NCBI GenBank assembly: GCA_050633905.1
Contig: JBOEHJ010000020.1
Coordinates: forward strand, 1 to 64,000
Direction: 5' to 3'
DNA from: JANQPX01 sp050633905
GTDB lineage: Bacteria; Pseudomonadota; Alphaproteobacteria; Geminicoccales; Geminicoccaceae
Length of the DNA: 64,000 nucleotides
Shown here: piece after piece, positions 16,669-24,526 of the stretch
Layout of the letters: every line of letters begins with the position of its first letter
Numbering within the stretch: the stretch's first letter is position 1
Program-made: the position numbers and the translations under genes
The notes under the pieces: generated by a model
Told to the model about the DNA's origin: nothing
Seen by the model: only the letters and a program-made list of their open reading frames with translations
The model's database searches: none

Positions 16669-16919
16669 CCCTGGAGGAATTTAGCCGTGAGCAGGTGCCG
16701 CATTATTGGGCTGATGCCCAGATGAATCTTGGCAACGTTCTCAACATCCTGGGTAAGCGCACGAGTCATAGAGACCATCTTGAAGAAATGCTGGATGCCA
16801 TGAAGAATGCCTCTGAGGTCCATCTTAAGGAGGCTGGCCAAACCCACCGCGAGGCTCATTTCCGGACGCGAATTCAGGAGATCAAGGCGGCTATCGACGG
16901 GTTGACCACCTCCACGTAG
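16569..16919 (+). pseudogene. Chimeric remnant: Hsp70-like ATPase C-terminal piece fused to a TPR-like C-terminus
   Basis: The frame is open from 16536 to the stop at 16919, with the first ATG at 16596. The first ~33 residues copy the phosphate-2/adenosine region of the Hsp70-like protein encoded at 22879-24156 (for example LMTGGNSLVPVVRR). After ADRL the sequence switches to a tetratricopeptide-type helical stretch (WADAQMNLGNVLNILG, then a final helix pair ending IQEIKAAIDGL) resembling the last repeat of bacterial TPR/CHAT-type proteins. No ATPase core, no full repeat array and no convincing ribosome-binding site are present. I read it as debris from a deletion or duplication next to tRNA-Ser rather than a working gene. 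A short expressed peptide is not excluded. Confidence 0.72.
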
Positions 16920-16954
16920 GATCAATATCCAGCTCACTATCAAAGTTACAAAAA

Positions 16955-19900
16955 TCAATCGATGGCGGCGAGGAGACTTGCATTGCCGCCAGCGGCAGTT
17001 GTGTCGATACAGATGTGGCGTTCGGCGTAGAAACGGGGGGGGCAGATGACTTCTGTTTCGAAGGTGATGATGTGCCCAACGCGCTTCGCGAGGGCTTGTC
17101 GGAGGGTCTTGGTCCAGTCTGAGCTTCCGGCAGCGCAGACGGTGATGAGACCGTCGATTGTTTGAAGAGCGTCTGCTGTTACGGTGCCGTTGATGCCTGT
17201 AACTGGTGCGCCTGCCTTGACCAGCGGTGCGACGGCTTCTTTCGCACCTTCGGTCACGACTAGCGCAGGACAACCTGCTGCTAGTGCTTGGGCTGCTTGG
17301 GCCAGTGCCGTCTCGATTGTGGGGCCGAGGCAGAGAATGTTGCCCCTTGGCGGCATTGATAGTCTGTTCGATTCGCCCGTGGGTCCCGGCAGGTCAAACG
17401 GCCCGCTATCGAAGGCCGCAGCCGCGTTGATCGCCTTTCGAACCACAACGCCTTGTCCTTCAAGCGCCCGCCGAAGCACCTGAATCCGATCACCGCGCGC
17501 TTCCCAGCCTTCTCCATCTAATGCTGCGAGTATCTCGCTGACTTTGCTTGCGGGGATGGCCTCGGCGTTAGGGGCTTCGTGGTCGGAAGTGGCGTCCGTC
17601 CGCCGGAAGCGAGCGACATAGTTCTGACCGCCCGCCTTCGGGCCCGTCCCAGAAAGACCCTCGCCGCCAAACGGCTGGCTGCCGACGATGGCGCCGATCT
17701 GATTGCGGTTGACATAGGTGTTGCCGATCTTGATGCGGTCCACGATCTGCTGCACGCGGTCATCGATCCGGGTATGTAGCCCGAAGGTGAGGCCAAAGCC
17801 TTTGGCGTTGATCGCGTCCACGACCTCGTCGATTTGGTTCGCCTTGAAGGTCGCGAGGTGCAGCACCGGGCCGAAGATTTCTCGCGGGAGATCTTCGATG
17901 CCATCGACCTCGATCAGGGCGGGTCCGACGAAGCTGCCGGTCTTGGGGGCGTCGAGCCGTTTCAGCACGCGGCCGTTCTTTTCGTGGTCGTCGACGTAGT
18001 CAAAAATATCGGCCTTGGCACCTTCATCGATGACCGGGGCGACGTCCGTGTCGAGGGACCATGGATTGCCGGTCACCAGTGTGTCCATCGCACCGGTTAG
18101 CATCTCGACCATGCGCTCCTTCGTGTCCTCTTGAATGTAAAGCAGACGGAGCGCCGAACAGCGCTGACCGGCGGACTGGAAGGAGGACGCCACGATGTCG
18201 TCGACCGCCTGTTCGGGAAGGGCAGTGCTATCCACGATCATCGCGTTCAGCCCGCCGGTCTCGGCGATGAGGACCGCGCTGGGGCCGGCGTTTGCCGCGA
18301 GTGCTTGGTGAATGCGCTGGGCGGTTTCGGTCGAGCCGGTAAAGCAAACGCCGGCGATCCTCGGATCGGCCGTCAACGGCCCGCCGACCGTCGGCCCATC
18401 ACCTGGCAAGAGTTGAAAAGCCGCTTTCGGTATCCCTGCTTCCCGAAAAAGTTCAGCGGCTCTGGCGGCGATCAACGGGGTTTGTTCGGCTGGCTTGGCG
18501 AGCACCGCATTGCCGGCGGCAAGCGCTGCGGCGATCTGGCCGGTGAAGATGGCGAGCGGAAAATTCCAGGGGCTGATGCATACAAAGACGCCGCGGGCCT
18601 CACCGGGTTCTTCGGCATCGAGGCGCTCGGCCTCGGCGGCGTAGTACCGAAGGAAATCGACGGCTTCGCGCACTTCAGCGACACCGTCGAGCAGAATTTT
18701 ACCGGCTTCGCGCGCGGCGATCGCGCAGAATTCGCCGATGTTTTGTTCATACAGATCGGCGATGTTGCGGAGTGTATCCGCTCGGTCCGACGCGGACCTC
18801 GCTGACCAGGTTTCGAAGCCATCATGGGCGGCGTCGAGTGCGCGGGCGACCTCCGCCCCGGTTGCTTCCTGGACATGGCCCACGATGACGTTTCGATCGG
18901 TGGGTGACGTTCTTTCTTTTACGACGCCCTCGGCCTCCAAGTCTGCGGCGATGAGGGGGCGTGCAGTCCACAGCGTTTCGGCAAATTCATCCCGAGCGTC
19001 GAGCAGCGGGCCCACACTCGCCGGTTCTTCGATGCGATAGCCTTTGGAATTCGGGCGGTCTCGTCCAAATAATTCGCCGGGCAGGCGGATGTCGGTGTTG
19101 CGCATCGACGTGCTTGAAAGGGCTCGTGCGACCGGGTCTTCGGCGATGGTTTCGGCTGGGATCTCCTCATCGACGATCTGGTTGACGAAGCTGGAATTGG
19201 CGCCGTTTTCCAAGAGACGGCGGACGAGGTAGGCGAGCAGGTCTTCATGGGGACCGCAAGGCGCGTAGACCCGACAGCGCGTGCCATGGGTCTCCTTCAC
19301 GATGTCATGCAACGTTTCGCCCATGCCGTGCAGGCGCTGGAATTCAAAGCTGCCCCGGTCATCACCGGCAAGCTCGAGCACGGTGGCGCAGGTGTGGGCG
19401 TTGTGGGTGGCGAATTGCGGGTAGATGCGATCGCGCATGTCCATCAGCATGCGCGCGCAGGCCATGTAGCTGACATCGGTGTTGGCTTTTCGTGTGAACA
19501 CGGGAAAACCGTTGACGCCGAGTTCCTGGGCGAGCTTGACCTCGGTGTCCCAATAAGCGCCCTTGACCAGGCGGACCATGATCTTGCGGTCAAGGCGCTC
19601 GGCGAGCGCATGCAGATGTTTCAGTACCTGGGAGGCGCGTTTGCCGTAAGCCTGCACGACCACGCCGAATCCATCCCAACCCTTCAGGCTTTCATCCGAA
19701 AGCACCACCTCGATGACGTCGAGCGAGAGGTCGAGCCGGTCCTGTTCCTCAGCGTCGATGTTGAAACCGACATTGGCCTTGGCAGCGATTCTTGCGAGTT
19801 CGAGGCAGCGCGGAATGACCTCGTCTTCGACGGCGCGCCGTTGGGTTGTCTGATAGCGGGGGGAGAGGGCGGAGAGCTTGACGGAGATGCCAGGATTTTC

Positions 19901-20617
19901 TCGGACGCTGCTTTGGGCGGCGCCAGCGATTGTTTTGATGGCGTGGGCGTAGCTCTCGAAATAGGCCAGGGCGTCAGCATGAGTGCGGGCGCCTTCGCCA
20001 AGCATGTCGTAGGAGAAGGTGTAGCCCCTTTCCTCCTCGGTCCTCGCCTTCGCCATACCATCCTCGATGGTCTCGCCGAGGACGAATTGCTGGCCCATGA
20101 TTTTCATCGCCTGGCCGACGGCCACACGCACTACCGGCTCCCCCAGACGTTTGATCAGACGACGCGCCCAGGATGCCGGTTTCTGCGGGTCAGCATCCAG
20201 TACCTTGCCGGTGAGCATCAAGGCCCAGGTCGAGGCGTTGACCAGGGGCGAGAATGACTGGCCGAGATGGCCGCTCCAGTCCGACGGCGCGATCTTGTCC
20301 TCGATCAGATCATCGATGGTCTCGGCATCGGGCACGCGCAACAACGCCTCAGCCAGGCACATCAGCCCGACCCCCTCCTCGCTTGAAAGCCCGTATTGGT
20401 CGAGAAATGCCTCCATCAGAGTCGGATCGCTGTTTTTTCGGACCTGTCGAATGAGATCGGCGGCAGCACCGGCGATGGCCGAGCGTCGGCCCTCGTCGAG
20501 ATCAAGATGTTCAATGAGATCACAGACGACGGTTTCTTCTTCGACATTGTAGCGCGCACGAATGGCGGCGCGTGTCTCATTTCCGACGAAGGTGATGTTG
20601 CCGGGTGGCGTGGCCAT
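16955..20617 (-). CDS. putA: Bifunctional proline dehydrogenase / L-glutamate gamma-semialdehyde dehydrogenase PutA
   Basis: A 1220-residue enzyme oxidising proline to glutamate. The FAD-dependent proline dehydrogenase barrel occupies about residues 150-470 (MVRLVKGAYWDTEVK and YAPCGPHEDLLAYLVRR are signatures). The NAD-dependent P5C dehydrogenase covers about 540-990, with ISPWNFPLAIFTGQ, ETGGLNAMIVDS and the catalytic Cys in SAGQRCSALR near residue 820. A ~200-residue C-terminal domain follows. The N-terminal ribbon-helix-helix DNA-binding domain of trifunctional PutA is absent, so this is the long bifunctional form and cannot repress its own gene. No proline regulator or putP transporter lies beside it. 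It is convergent with the remnant at 16569-16919. Confidence 0.95.
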   Translation of the reverse strand: MATPPGNITFVGNETRAAIRARYNVEEETVVCDLIEHLDLDEGRRSAIAGAAADLIRQVRKNSDPTLMEAFLDQYGLSSEEGVGLMCLAEALLRVPDAETIDDLIEDKIAPSDWSGHLGQSFSPLVNASTWALMLTGKVLDADPQKPASWARRLIKRLGEPVVRVAVGQAMKIMGQQFVLGETIEDGMAKARTEEERGYTFSYDMLGEGARTHADALAYFESYAHAIKTIAGAAQSSVRENPGISVKLSALSPRYQTTQRRAVEDEVIPRCLELARIAAKANVGFNIDAEEQDRLDLSLDVIEVVLSDESLKGWDGFGVVVQAYGKRASQVLKHLHALAERLDRKIMVRLVKGAYWDTEVKLAQELGVNGFPVFTRKANTDVSYMACARMLMDMRDRIYPQFATHNAHTCATVLELAGDDRGSFEFQRLHGMGETLHDIVKETHGTRCRVYAPCGPHEDLLAYLVRRLLENGANSSFVNQIVDEEIPAETIAEDPVARALSSTSMRNTDIRLPGELFGRDRPNSKGYRIEEPASVGPLLDARDEFAETLWTARPLIAADLEAEGVVKERTSPTDRNVIVGHVQEATGAEVARALDAAHDGFETWSARSASDRADTLRNIADLYEQNIGEFCAIAAREAGKILLDGVAEVREAVDFLRYYAAEAERLDAEEPGEARGVFVCISPWNFPLAIFTGQIAAALAAGNAVLAKPAEQTPLIAARAAELFREAGIPKAAFQLLPGDGPTVGGPLTADPRIAGVCFTGSTETAQRIHQALAANAGPSAVLIAETGGLNAMIVDSTALPEQAVDDIVASSFQSAGQRCSALRLLYIQEDTKERMVEMLTGAMDTLVTGNPWSLDTDVAPVIDEGAKADIFDYVDDHEKNGRVLKRLDAPKTGSFVGPALIEVDGIEDLPREIFGPVLHLATFKANQIDEVVDAINAKGFGLTFGLHTRIDDRVQQIVDRIKIGNTYVNRNQIGAIVGSQPFGGEGLSGTGPKAGGQNYVARFRRTDATSDHEAPNAEAIPASKVSEILAALDGEGWEARGDRIQVLRRALEGQGVVVRKAINAAAAFDSGPFDLPGPTGESNRLSMPPRGNILCLGPTIETALAQAAQALAAGCPALVVTEGAKEAVAPLVKAGAPVTGINGTVTADALQTIDGLITVCAAGSSDWTKTLRQALAKRVGHIITFETEVICPPRFYAERHICIDTTAAGGNASLLAAID

Positions 20618-20761
20618 GACGTCGTTGCTTTCCGCTTGGTCTCAGGACTGCCCAACCTACGGCGTTCCTTCTCCTTTCGACAAGCCAATGTCTTTCCAAG
20701 CTCGATCTTACCTTCGGGAGCGGGAGAGGACCTAAGCGACAATGAATGATAGCAGCATTGA

Positions 20762-21262
20762 TTGAAGTCCGAAAAATTCACCTACGACGTTTTCATCAGC
20801 TACGCCAGCAAGGACAAGGCAGTCATCCATCCGCCGGCAGAGCGACTGCGTGATGATGGCGTAAAAGTCTGGCTGGATGTCTGGGTATTCAAGCCCGGCG
20901 ATACGAGCATCGCCGACCGCGGCATAGATTTAGAGATCGAGTTTAACGATGATCAAGGCGAAGCGAGCGGAAAGCGCCTTTATCTGCAACTTGAGTCCGG
21001 AGACAGCCATCTCAGGATGCGGAAACGTGATGAAGCGGAGATTTTTCAGATCAAAGACCCGCGCCGCGCCAGATACTGGGTTTCGCAACGAAATCCGGAA
21101 ATGCTGGTGGTCCGGACATCCGACAAGAAATTCCACTGGATGACCGTCACTAAGTATCTAAAAGTGCATGGGGTTGAAACGAAACAAATCGAGTTCGAAG
21201 GCGAGCCATTCGCTGCTCTCAATGTCCATAAGATGCGGCGGTGGACCATTGGCGGCTCATAG
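20762..21262 (+). pseudogene. Truncated TIR domain fused to a DUF4365-like C-terminus (probable defence-gene remnant)
   Basis: A 166-residue frame. Residues 6-50 are the start of a bacterial TIR domain (YDVFISYASKDKAV, then VKVWLDVW and KPGDTSIAD), but the second half with the NADase catalytic Glu is missing. From about residue 53 the sequence becomes the C-terminal domain often seen after TIR/LRR or STAND regions (IDLEIEF, GKRLYLQLESGDS, AEIFQIKDPRRARYW, LLVVRTSD-like), which I assign to DUF4365-like proteins from memory. The only start in frame is TTG at 20762, right after a stop and without a ribosome-binding site. A good ATG at 20742 is two bases out of frame. In-frame deletion of the middle of a large TIR defence protein is the simplest reading. 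Confidence 0.65.
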
Positions 21263-21373
21263 GCGGGATGGCAAAAGCTCATGCCATGACTTTCGGCGTT
21301 TGACCTGATACCTTTCACAGCCTGGAATCATGGCCGTTTGAACATTGATGTCATTTGGTCAGCGGAGGTTGTC

Positions 21374-21826
21374 GTGGCGATCAGGTCGGTTGAGACGTTG
21401 CTTGGCTGGATCACTGTCAAAGAAGAAAATGATGCCATTACATGGCTGGGATGGGGCCGTGGGGGTGTAGATGAAACGCCTCTTTTGACTGAGGCAGTGC
21501 AGCAGCTGACGGCTTACTTCGATCAGGGTCTCAAAAAATTCGATCTGCCGCTTCGTCCCGAGGGCGGTGCTTTTCAGCAGGCCGTGAATGAGGCCATGCT
21601 GGCCATTCCTTATGGCGAGACCCGGGAATATGGCGAACTCGCAGAAAAACTCGGATCGATGCCACAGCCGGTCGGCAATGCCTGCGGCACCAATTCCATC
21701 GCCATCATCATTCCCTGCCACCGAGTCGTGGCGGCGACGGGGCTTGGCGGTTTTTCGGCACCGGGCGGCGTCGAAACCAAAATAAAGCTGCTCCGTCATG
21801 AAGGCGCTTACGGGCTGCTTATCTGA
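21374..21826 (+). CDS. ogt: Methylated-DNA--protein-cysteine methyltransferase
   Basis: A 150-residue suicide enzyme that removes alkyl groups from O6-alkylguanine. The acceptor is Cys115 in IIPCHRVVAATG, followed by the LGGFSAPGG loop. The helix-turn-helix DNA-binding part is IPYGETREYGELAEKLG, and the Asn-hinge region reads VGNACGTNSIAI. The frame is open to 21338, but GTG at 21374 is preferred because GGAGG (21364-21368) sits 5 bases upstream. It lacks an AdaA domain, so it is the constitutive Ogt type. It stands alone on the plus strand between the TIR remnant and the convergent SDR gene. Confidence 0.93.
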   Translation: MAIRSVETLLGWITVKEENDAITWLGWGRGGVDETPLLTEAVQQLTAYFDQGLKKFDLPLRPEGGAFQQAVNEAMLAIPYGETREYGELAEKLGSMPQPVGNACGTNSIAIIIPCHRVVAATGLGGFSAPGGVETKIKLLRHEGAYGLLI

Positions 21827-21873
21827 CGTTTAATTGCCGGTTGGCGCAGGTGTCGTGTCACATGCCACTTGTA

Positions 21874-22584
21874 TCAAAAACGCTCGACCCAGGGGCGGAC
21901 TTCGAGTTCGTTTGACCAGGCTGATCGATCCTGTTGGACGAGGGAGAGGTAGCTTTTTGCGATGGCGTCCGGATCGAGCATCGAGTCAGGCTGATCCAAA
22001 GGCTCCGTTCGACCTGGGTTTCTGATCCCCCCATCGATATTGATCCAAGCGACATGGATGCCTTGGGGATGGAGTTCGCGGGCCATGGATTGGGCGAGGC
22101 CTCGCTGGGCGAACTTTCCCATGGCGAAGGGAGCCGATAACGGAAAGCCTTTGACACCGGCCGAAGCGCCCGTGAACAGGATCGTGCCACGTGCACCGTC
22201 AGCGGCATCCTGCTGCAACATCTGGCGCGTTGCTTCCTGGCCAACGAGAAAAGCCCCATAGGCTGTCACCTGTATTGCCGCCCGAACGGCTTCCTGGTCC
22301 AAATCGATCAGAGGGCCACGCTGGCGGGCTGAGGGATTGTAGACTACGACGCGAAATGGTCCTTCAAGCTCCGAAAACAGCCGGGCGACGTCTGCTGACT
22401 CAGAAGCATCGCAGCGATGCGATGTGGCGTCCGTTTCCTTAGCGAGCGCCTCGATCTTGGCCGTGTCTCGCGCCGCAAGAGCGATACGATAACCTTGATT
22501 GTGGAACAATCGCGCAAGCGACGCGGAGAGGCCGTCGCCAACGCCGACAATAAGGGCCAAGGGTTTGTTCATCTGGCTCATCAT
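21874..22584 (-). CDS. Short-chain dehydrogenase/reductase family protein lacking the catalytic tyrosine
   Basis: A 236-residue Rossmann protein of the SDR superfamily. The nucleotide-binding turn reads VGVGDGLSASLA (residues 13-24) instead of the usual TGxxxGIG, and the NNAG-type motif reads YNPSA. At the active site the YxxxK motif is FAMGK (Phe153, Lys157), so the proton-donating tyrosine is absent. TGASAGVKG retains a nearby serine (Ser141). It belongs to a divergent SDR group, and oxidoreductase activity should not be assumed. Start is ATG at 22584, 22581 or 22572; GAGGG lies immediately upstream of the first two. Function unknown. Confidence 0.8.
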   Translation of the reverse strand: MMSQMNKPLALIVGVGDGLSASLARLFHNQGYRIALAARDTAKIEALAKETDATSHRCDASESADVARLFSELEGPFRVVVYNPSARQRGPLIDLDQEAVRAAIQVTAYGAFLVGQEATRQMLQQDAADGARGTILFTGASAGVKGFPLSAPFAMGKFAQRGLAQSMARELHPQGIHVAWINIDGGIRNPGRTEPLDQPDSMLDPDAIAKSYLSLVQQDRSAWSNELEVRPWVERF

Positions 22585-22878
22585 CCCTCAAAGCATTGAA
22601 GCGTGCGGAGGCTGACGATGCCGGTTTCGAATGGGCCATCGCCGAACCCAACCCAATTCTAGGCGCTCCGGGAACGTTCGAATAGGCCAAACTGAACCCA
22701 TTCGCTGACGTCAGCTAGGGGCAGTTTTCGGAATTTTTTGTCTGAAACGACCACCAAACTAGAGCAGTTTCAATATCGAAGAAAAACCATCGCGACGGCA
22801 CAAACCGTCCCACCAATACCAACCCAAAGTCAACGAGGTCGTCGTACGACCAAAACGAATCCTAGAGGGGTGGGATTG
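22585..22878. other. Intergenic region between SDR and Hsp70-like genes
   Basis: 294 bases between two minus-strand genes. No plausible gene or strong terminator is visible; the open frame at 22738-22932 (plus) lacks any family resemblance and overlaps the Hsp70-like gene. CTAGAGCAGTTTC near 22758 resembles intergenic motifs repeated in some alphaproteobacterial genomes (weak recollection). Confidence 0.4.
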
Positions 22879-24156
22879 CTAGTGTTTTTGAGCGTTGGCG
22901 CGATGGAGGAGGGCGAGGCCGGCGGCGACTGAGGAGAATTCATCGCCGTGGATGAGGCGATCGGCACCGAAGTGTCGTTCGAACAGGCGGCGGACGGCAG
23001 GGACGAGGGAGGTTCCTCCGGTCATGAAGACTTTGGAGATGGCTGTCTCCGCGAGGTCGGCGTTGGCAAGCGAGGTTGTCATCACGCGTTCGATGGCTTG
23101 AAGGTCGTCTGCGATCCAGCGCTCGAAATCTTTTTTTGTGACGTCGCAGGCGATCTCGACGGGGGGATGGAGGAACTCGAACCGGGCGCTGTCAGCGTTG
23201 GACAAAGCGAGCTTCGTCCGGTTCACGGCCTGGTAGAGATGAAAACCAAGTTCTTCTTCGATAATGTGTAGCAAACCAGCCAGGGCCGCTGGCCCTTCGC
23301 TGGTGCGCTGGATTTCTTTGATATCGCGAAGAGTCCTTGGGTTGCGTAGCAATGATAGATGATGCCAGCGCTCGAATTGGGTGTAGTAGCTCCTCGGCAC
23401 TTCGAGGCGTTTGCCGAAGGACCGGTAAAAACTATTCTTGCCGAGAAGCGGGCAGACCACATGCTGGACGATGCGGTAATCGAAGGTATCGCCCGCGATC
23501 CCGATGCCGGCATGGCCAAGAGGCGTCGTCGTCGGCCCGTCCTCGCCTGGCTCGAAACGGACCACTGAAAAATCGCTGGTACCGCCGCCGAAATCGGCAA
23601 TCAGGCAAGTTTCGGCTTGTTGAAGTTTGGACGCGTAGAAATAGGCAGCCGCCAGGGGCTCAAAGGCAAGCGTGATATCGTCGAAGCCCGCCATGTCGAA
23701 GGCCGAGTGCAGGCGTCTGACCGCCAGCTCATCATCCGGCCGGTCACCCGCGAAACGGACCGGCCTTCCTGCGACGACTTTGCTAGATATGCCCTTTAGG
23801 ACGTCCTGGCTTGCCGCCTTCAAATGACGCAGCAATATCGCGATCAGCTCGTCGATGCTGTGATTAGCACCGAAGACCGAGGTTTCCTGGAAGGCGGCAC
23901 TGGAGAGGAAGGTCTTGATCGATTGGATCAGCCGGGCGTCACTACCATGGTCCAGATAATCGGCCATCGCCTTCGGCCCCGCCGAAGTCTGCACCCGGTT
24001 TTTTCCAGGTTCCTCACTCTCCACAAAACAGAGAACCGATCGAAAGCTCGATATATGCTGGCCATCATTCGAGAACGACGCTGTTCGCACCTCGCCCGCC
24101 TCATCGGCGACGGCAAGGGCTGTATTGGTCGTTCCAAAATCGATGCCGAGATACAT
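22879..24156 (-). CDS. Hsp70-like actin-fold ATPase (YegD-type), no substrate-binding domain
   Basis: A 425-residue protein consisting of the Hsp70/actin ATPase fold only. Phosphate-1 motif GIDFGTTNTALAVAD (residues 4-18), phosphate-2 motif IADFGGGTSDFSVV and adenosine motif VFMTGGTSLVPAVRRLF are intact. The C-terminal beta-sandwich and lid of DnaK are missing, and DnaJ/GrpE genes are not nearby. It resembles YegD-family chaperone-like proteins whose role is poorly defined. No ribosome-binding site precedes the ATG at 24156; instead a small dyad (GTGGA-GTG-TCCAC, 24161-24173) abuts it. The last ~35 codons of the ATPase region are duplicated beside tRNA-Ser. Confidence 0.85.
   Translation of the reverse strand: MYLGIDFGTTNTALAVADEAGEVRTASFSNDGQHISSFRSVLCFVESEEPGKNRVQTSAGPKAMADYLDHGSDARLIQSIKTFLSSAAFQETSVFGANHSIDELIAILLRHLKAASQDVLKGISSKVVAGRPVRFAGDRPDDELAVRRLHSAFDMAGFDDITLAFEPLAAAYFYASKLQQAETCLIADFGGGTSDFSVVRFEPGEDGPTTTPLGHAGIGIAGDTFDYRIVQHVVCPLLGKNSFYRSFGKRLEVPRSYYTQFERWHHLSLLRNPRTLRDIKEIQRTSEGPAALAGLLHIIEEELGFHLYQAVNRTKLALSNADSARFEFLHPPVEIACDVTKKDFERWIADDLQAIERVMTTSLANADLAETAISKVFMTGGTSLVPAVRRLFERHFGADRLIHGDEFSSVAAGLALLHRANAQKH
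22953..23052 (-). repeat. Source copy of the inverted 100-base repeat
   Basis: Lies inside the Hsp70-like gene and is ~94% identical, in reverse orientation, to 16569-16668. Four of the roughly six differences change the amino acid, so the tRNA-side copy has not been held under coding selection, or comes from a close paralogue. Confidence 0.88.
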
Positions 24157-24265
24157 TGTGGTGGAGTGTCCACATCATTTACGTCCCACCGCAAGAGCCA
24201 GGACAAACGGTAGGCGACCAAGTTTGGCAGGTTCTACACAGAATGTTTATGTCGAGGTCAATGCA

Positions 24266-24526
24266 CTAGGACTTTCCGCTGAAGAACGCCATCGCTTTTC
24301 GGCCCCAGGCTTCGACCTTAACTTCAGCCTTGTCGATCAGCGTGCCAGCCTCGGGGTAACGTTTTCTGAAGCGTGTCAGCAGCCGCTCGGCCCAAGGGGC
24401 CGTTTTGGCCAGAATGATCAAACCAATCGCCAGGAACAAAAATCCCTGCAGGATCGGCAACACCATGCCCAGCACACCCAGAACCAGAAAAAGATATCCG
24501 GTGGCTTGTAACAGAAAAGTCTTCAT
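24266..24526 (-). CDS. Small two-helix membrane protein (YbaN/PGPGW-like)
   Basis: An 86-residue protein with two hydrophobic helices (about residues 4-20 and 24-42) joined by VLPILQG, then a basic amphipathic tail (AERLLTRFRKRYPEAG onward). The layout is that of small inner-membrane proteins grouped as YbaN/DUF454 or PGPGW families; neither signature is exact, so the family is tentative. The frame is open eight codons upstream, but ATG at 24526 is chosen because it forms an ATGA overlap with the ligA stop. It is the last gene of the division-to-repair run. Function unknown. Confidence 0.72.
   Translation of the reverse strand: MKTFLLQATGYLFLVLGVLGMVLPILQGFLFLAIGLIILAKTAPWAERLLTRFRKRYPEAGTLIDKAEVKVEAWGRKAMAFFSGKS

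Noticed and set aside
22738..22932. 64-codon plus-strand frame between SDR and Hsp70-like genes
   Set aside because: It overlaps the Hsp70-like gene, has no ribosome-binding site and shows no recognisable domain.
16444..24160. A complete integrative element with integrase and tRNA-derived attachment sites
   Set aside because: No integrase or transposase is visible, and I found no second copy of the tRNA-Ser 3' end in the window. Only remnants can be supported.
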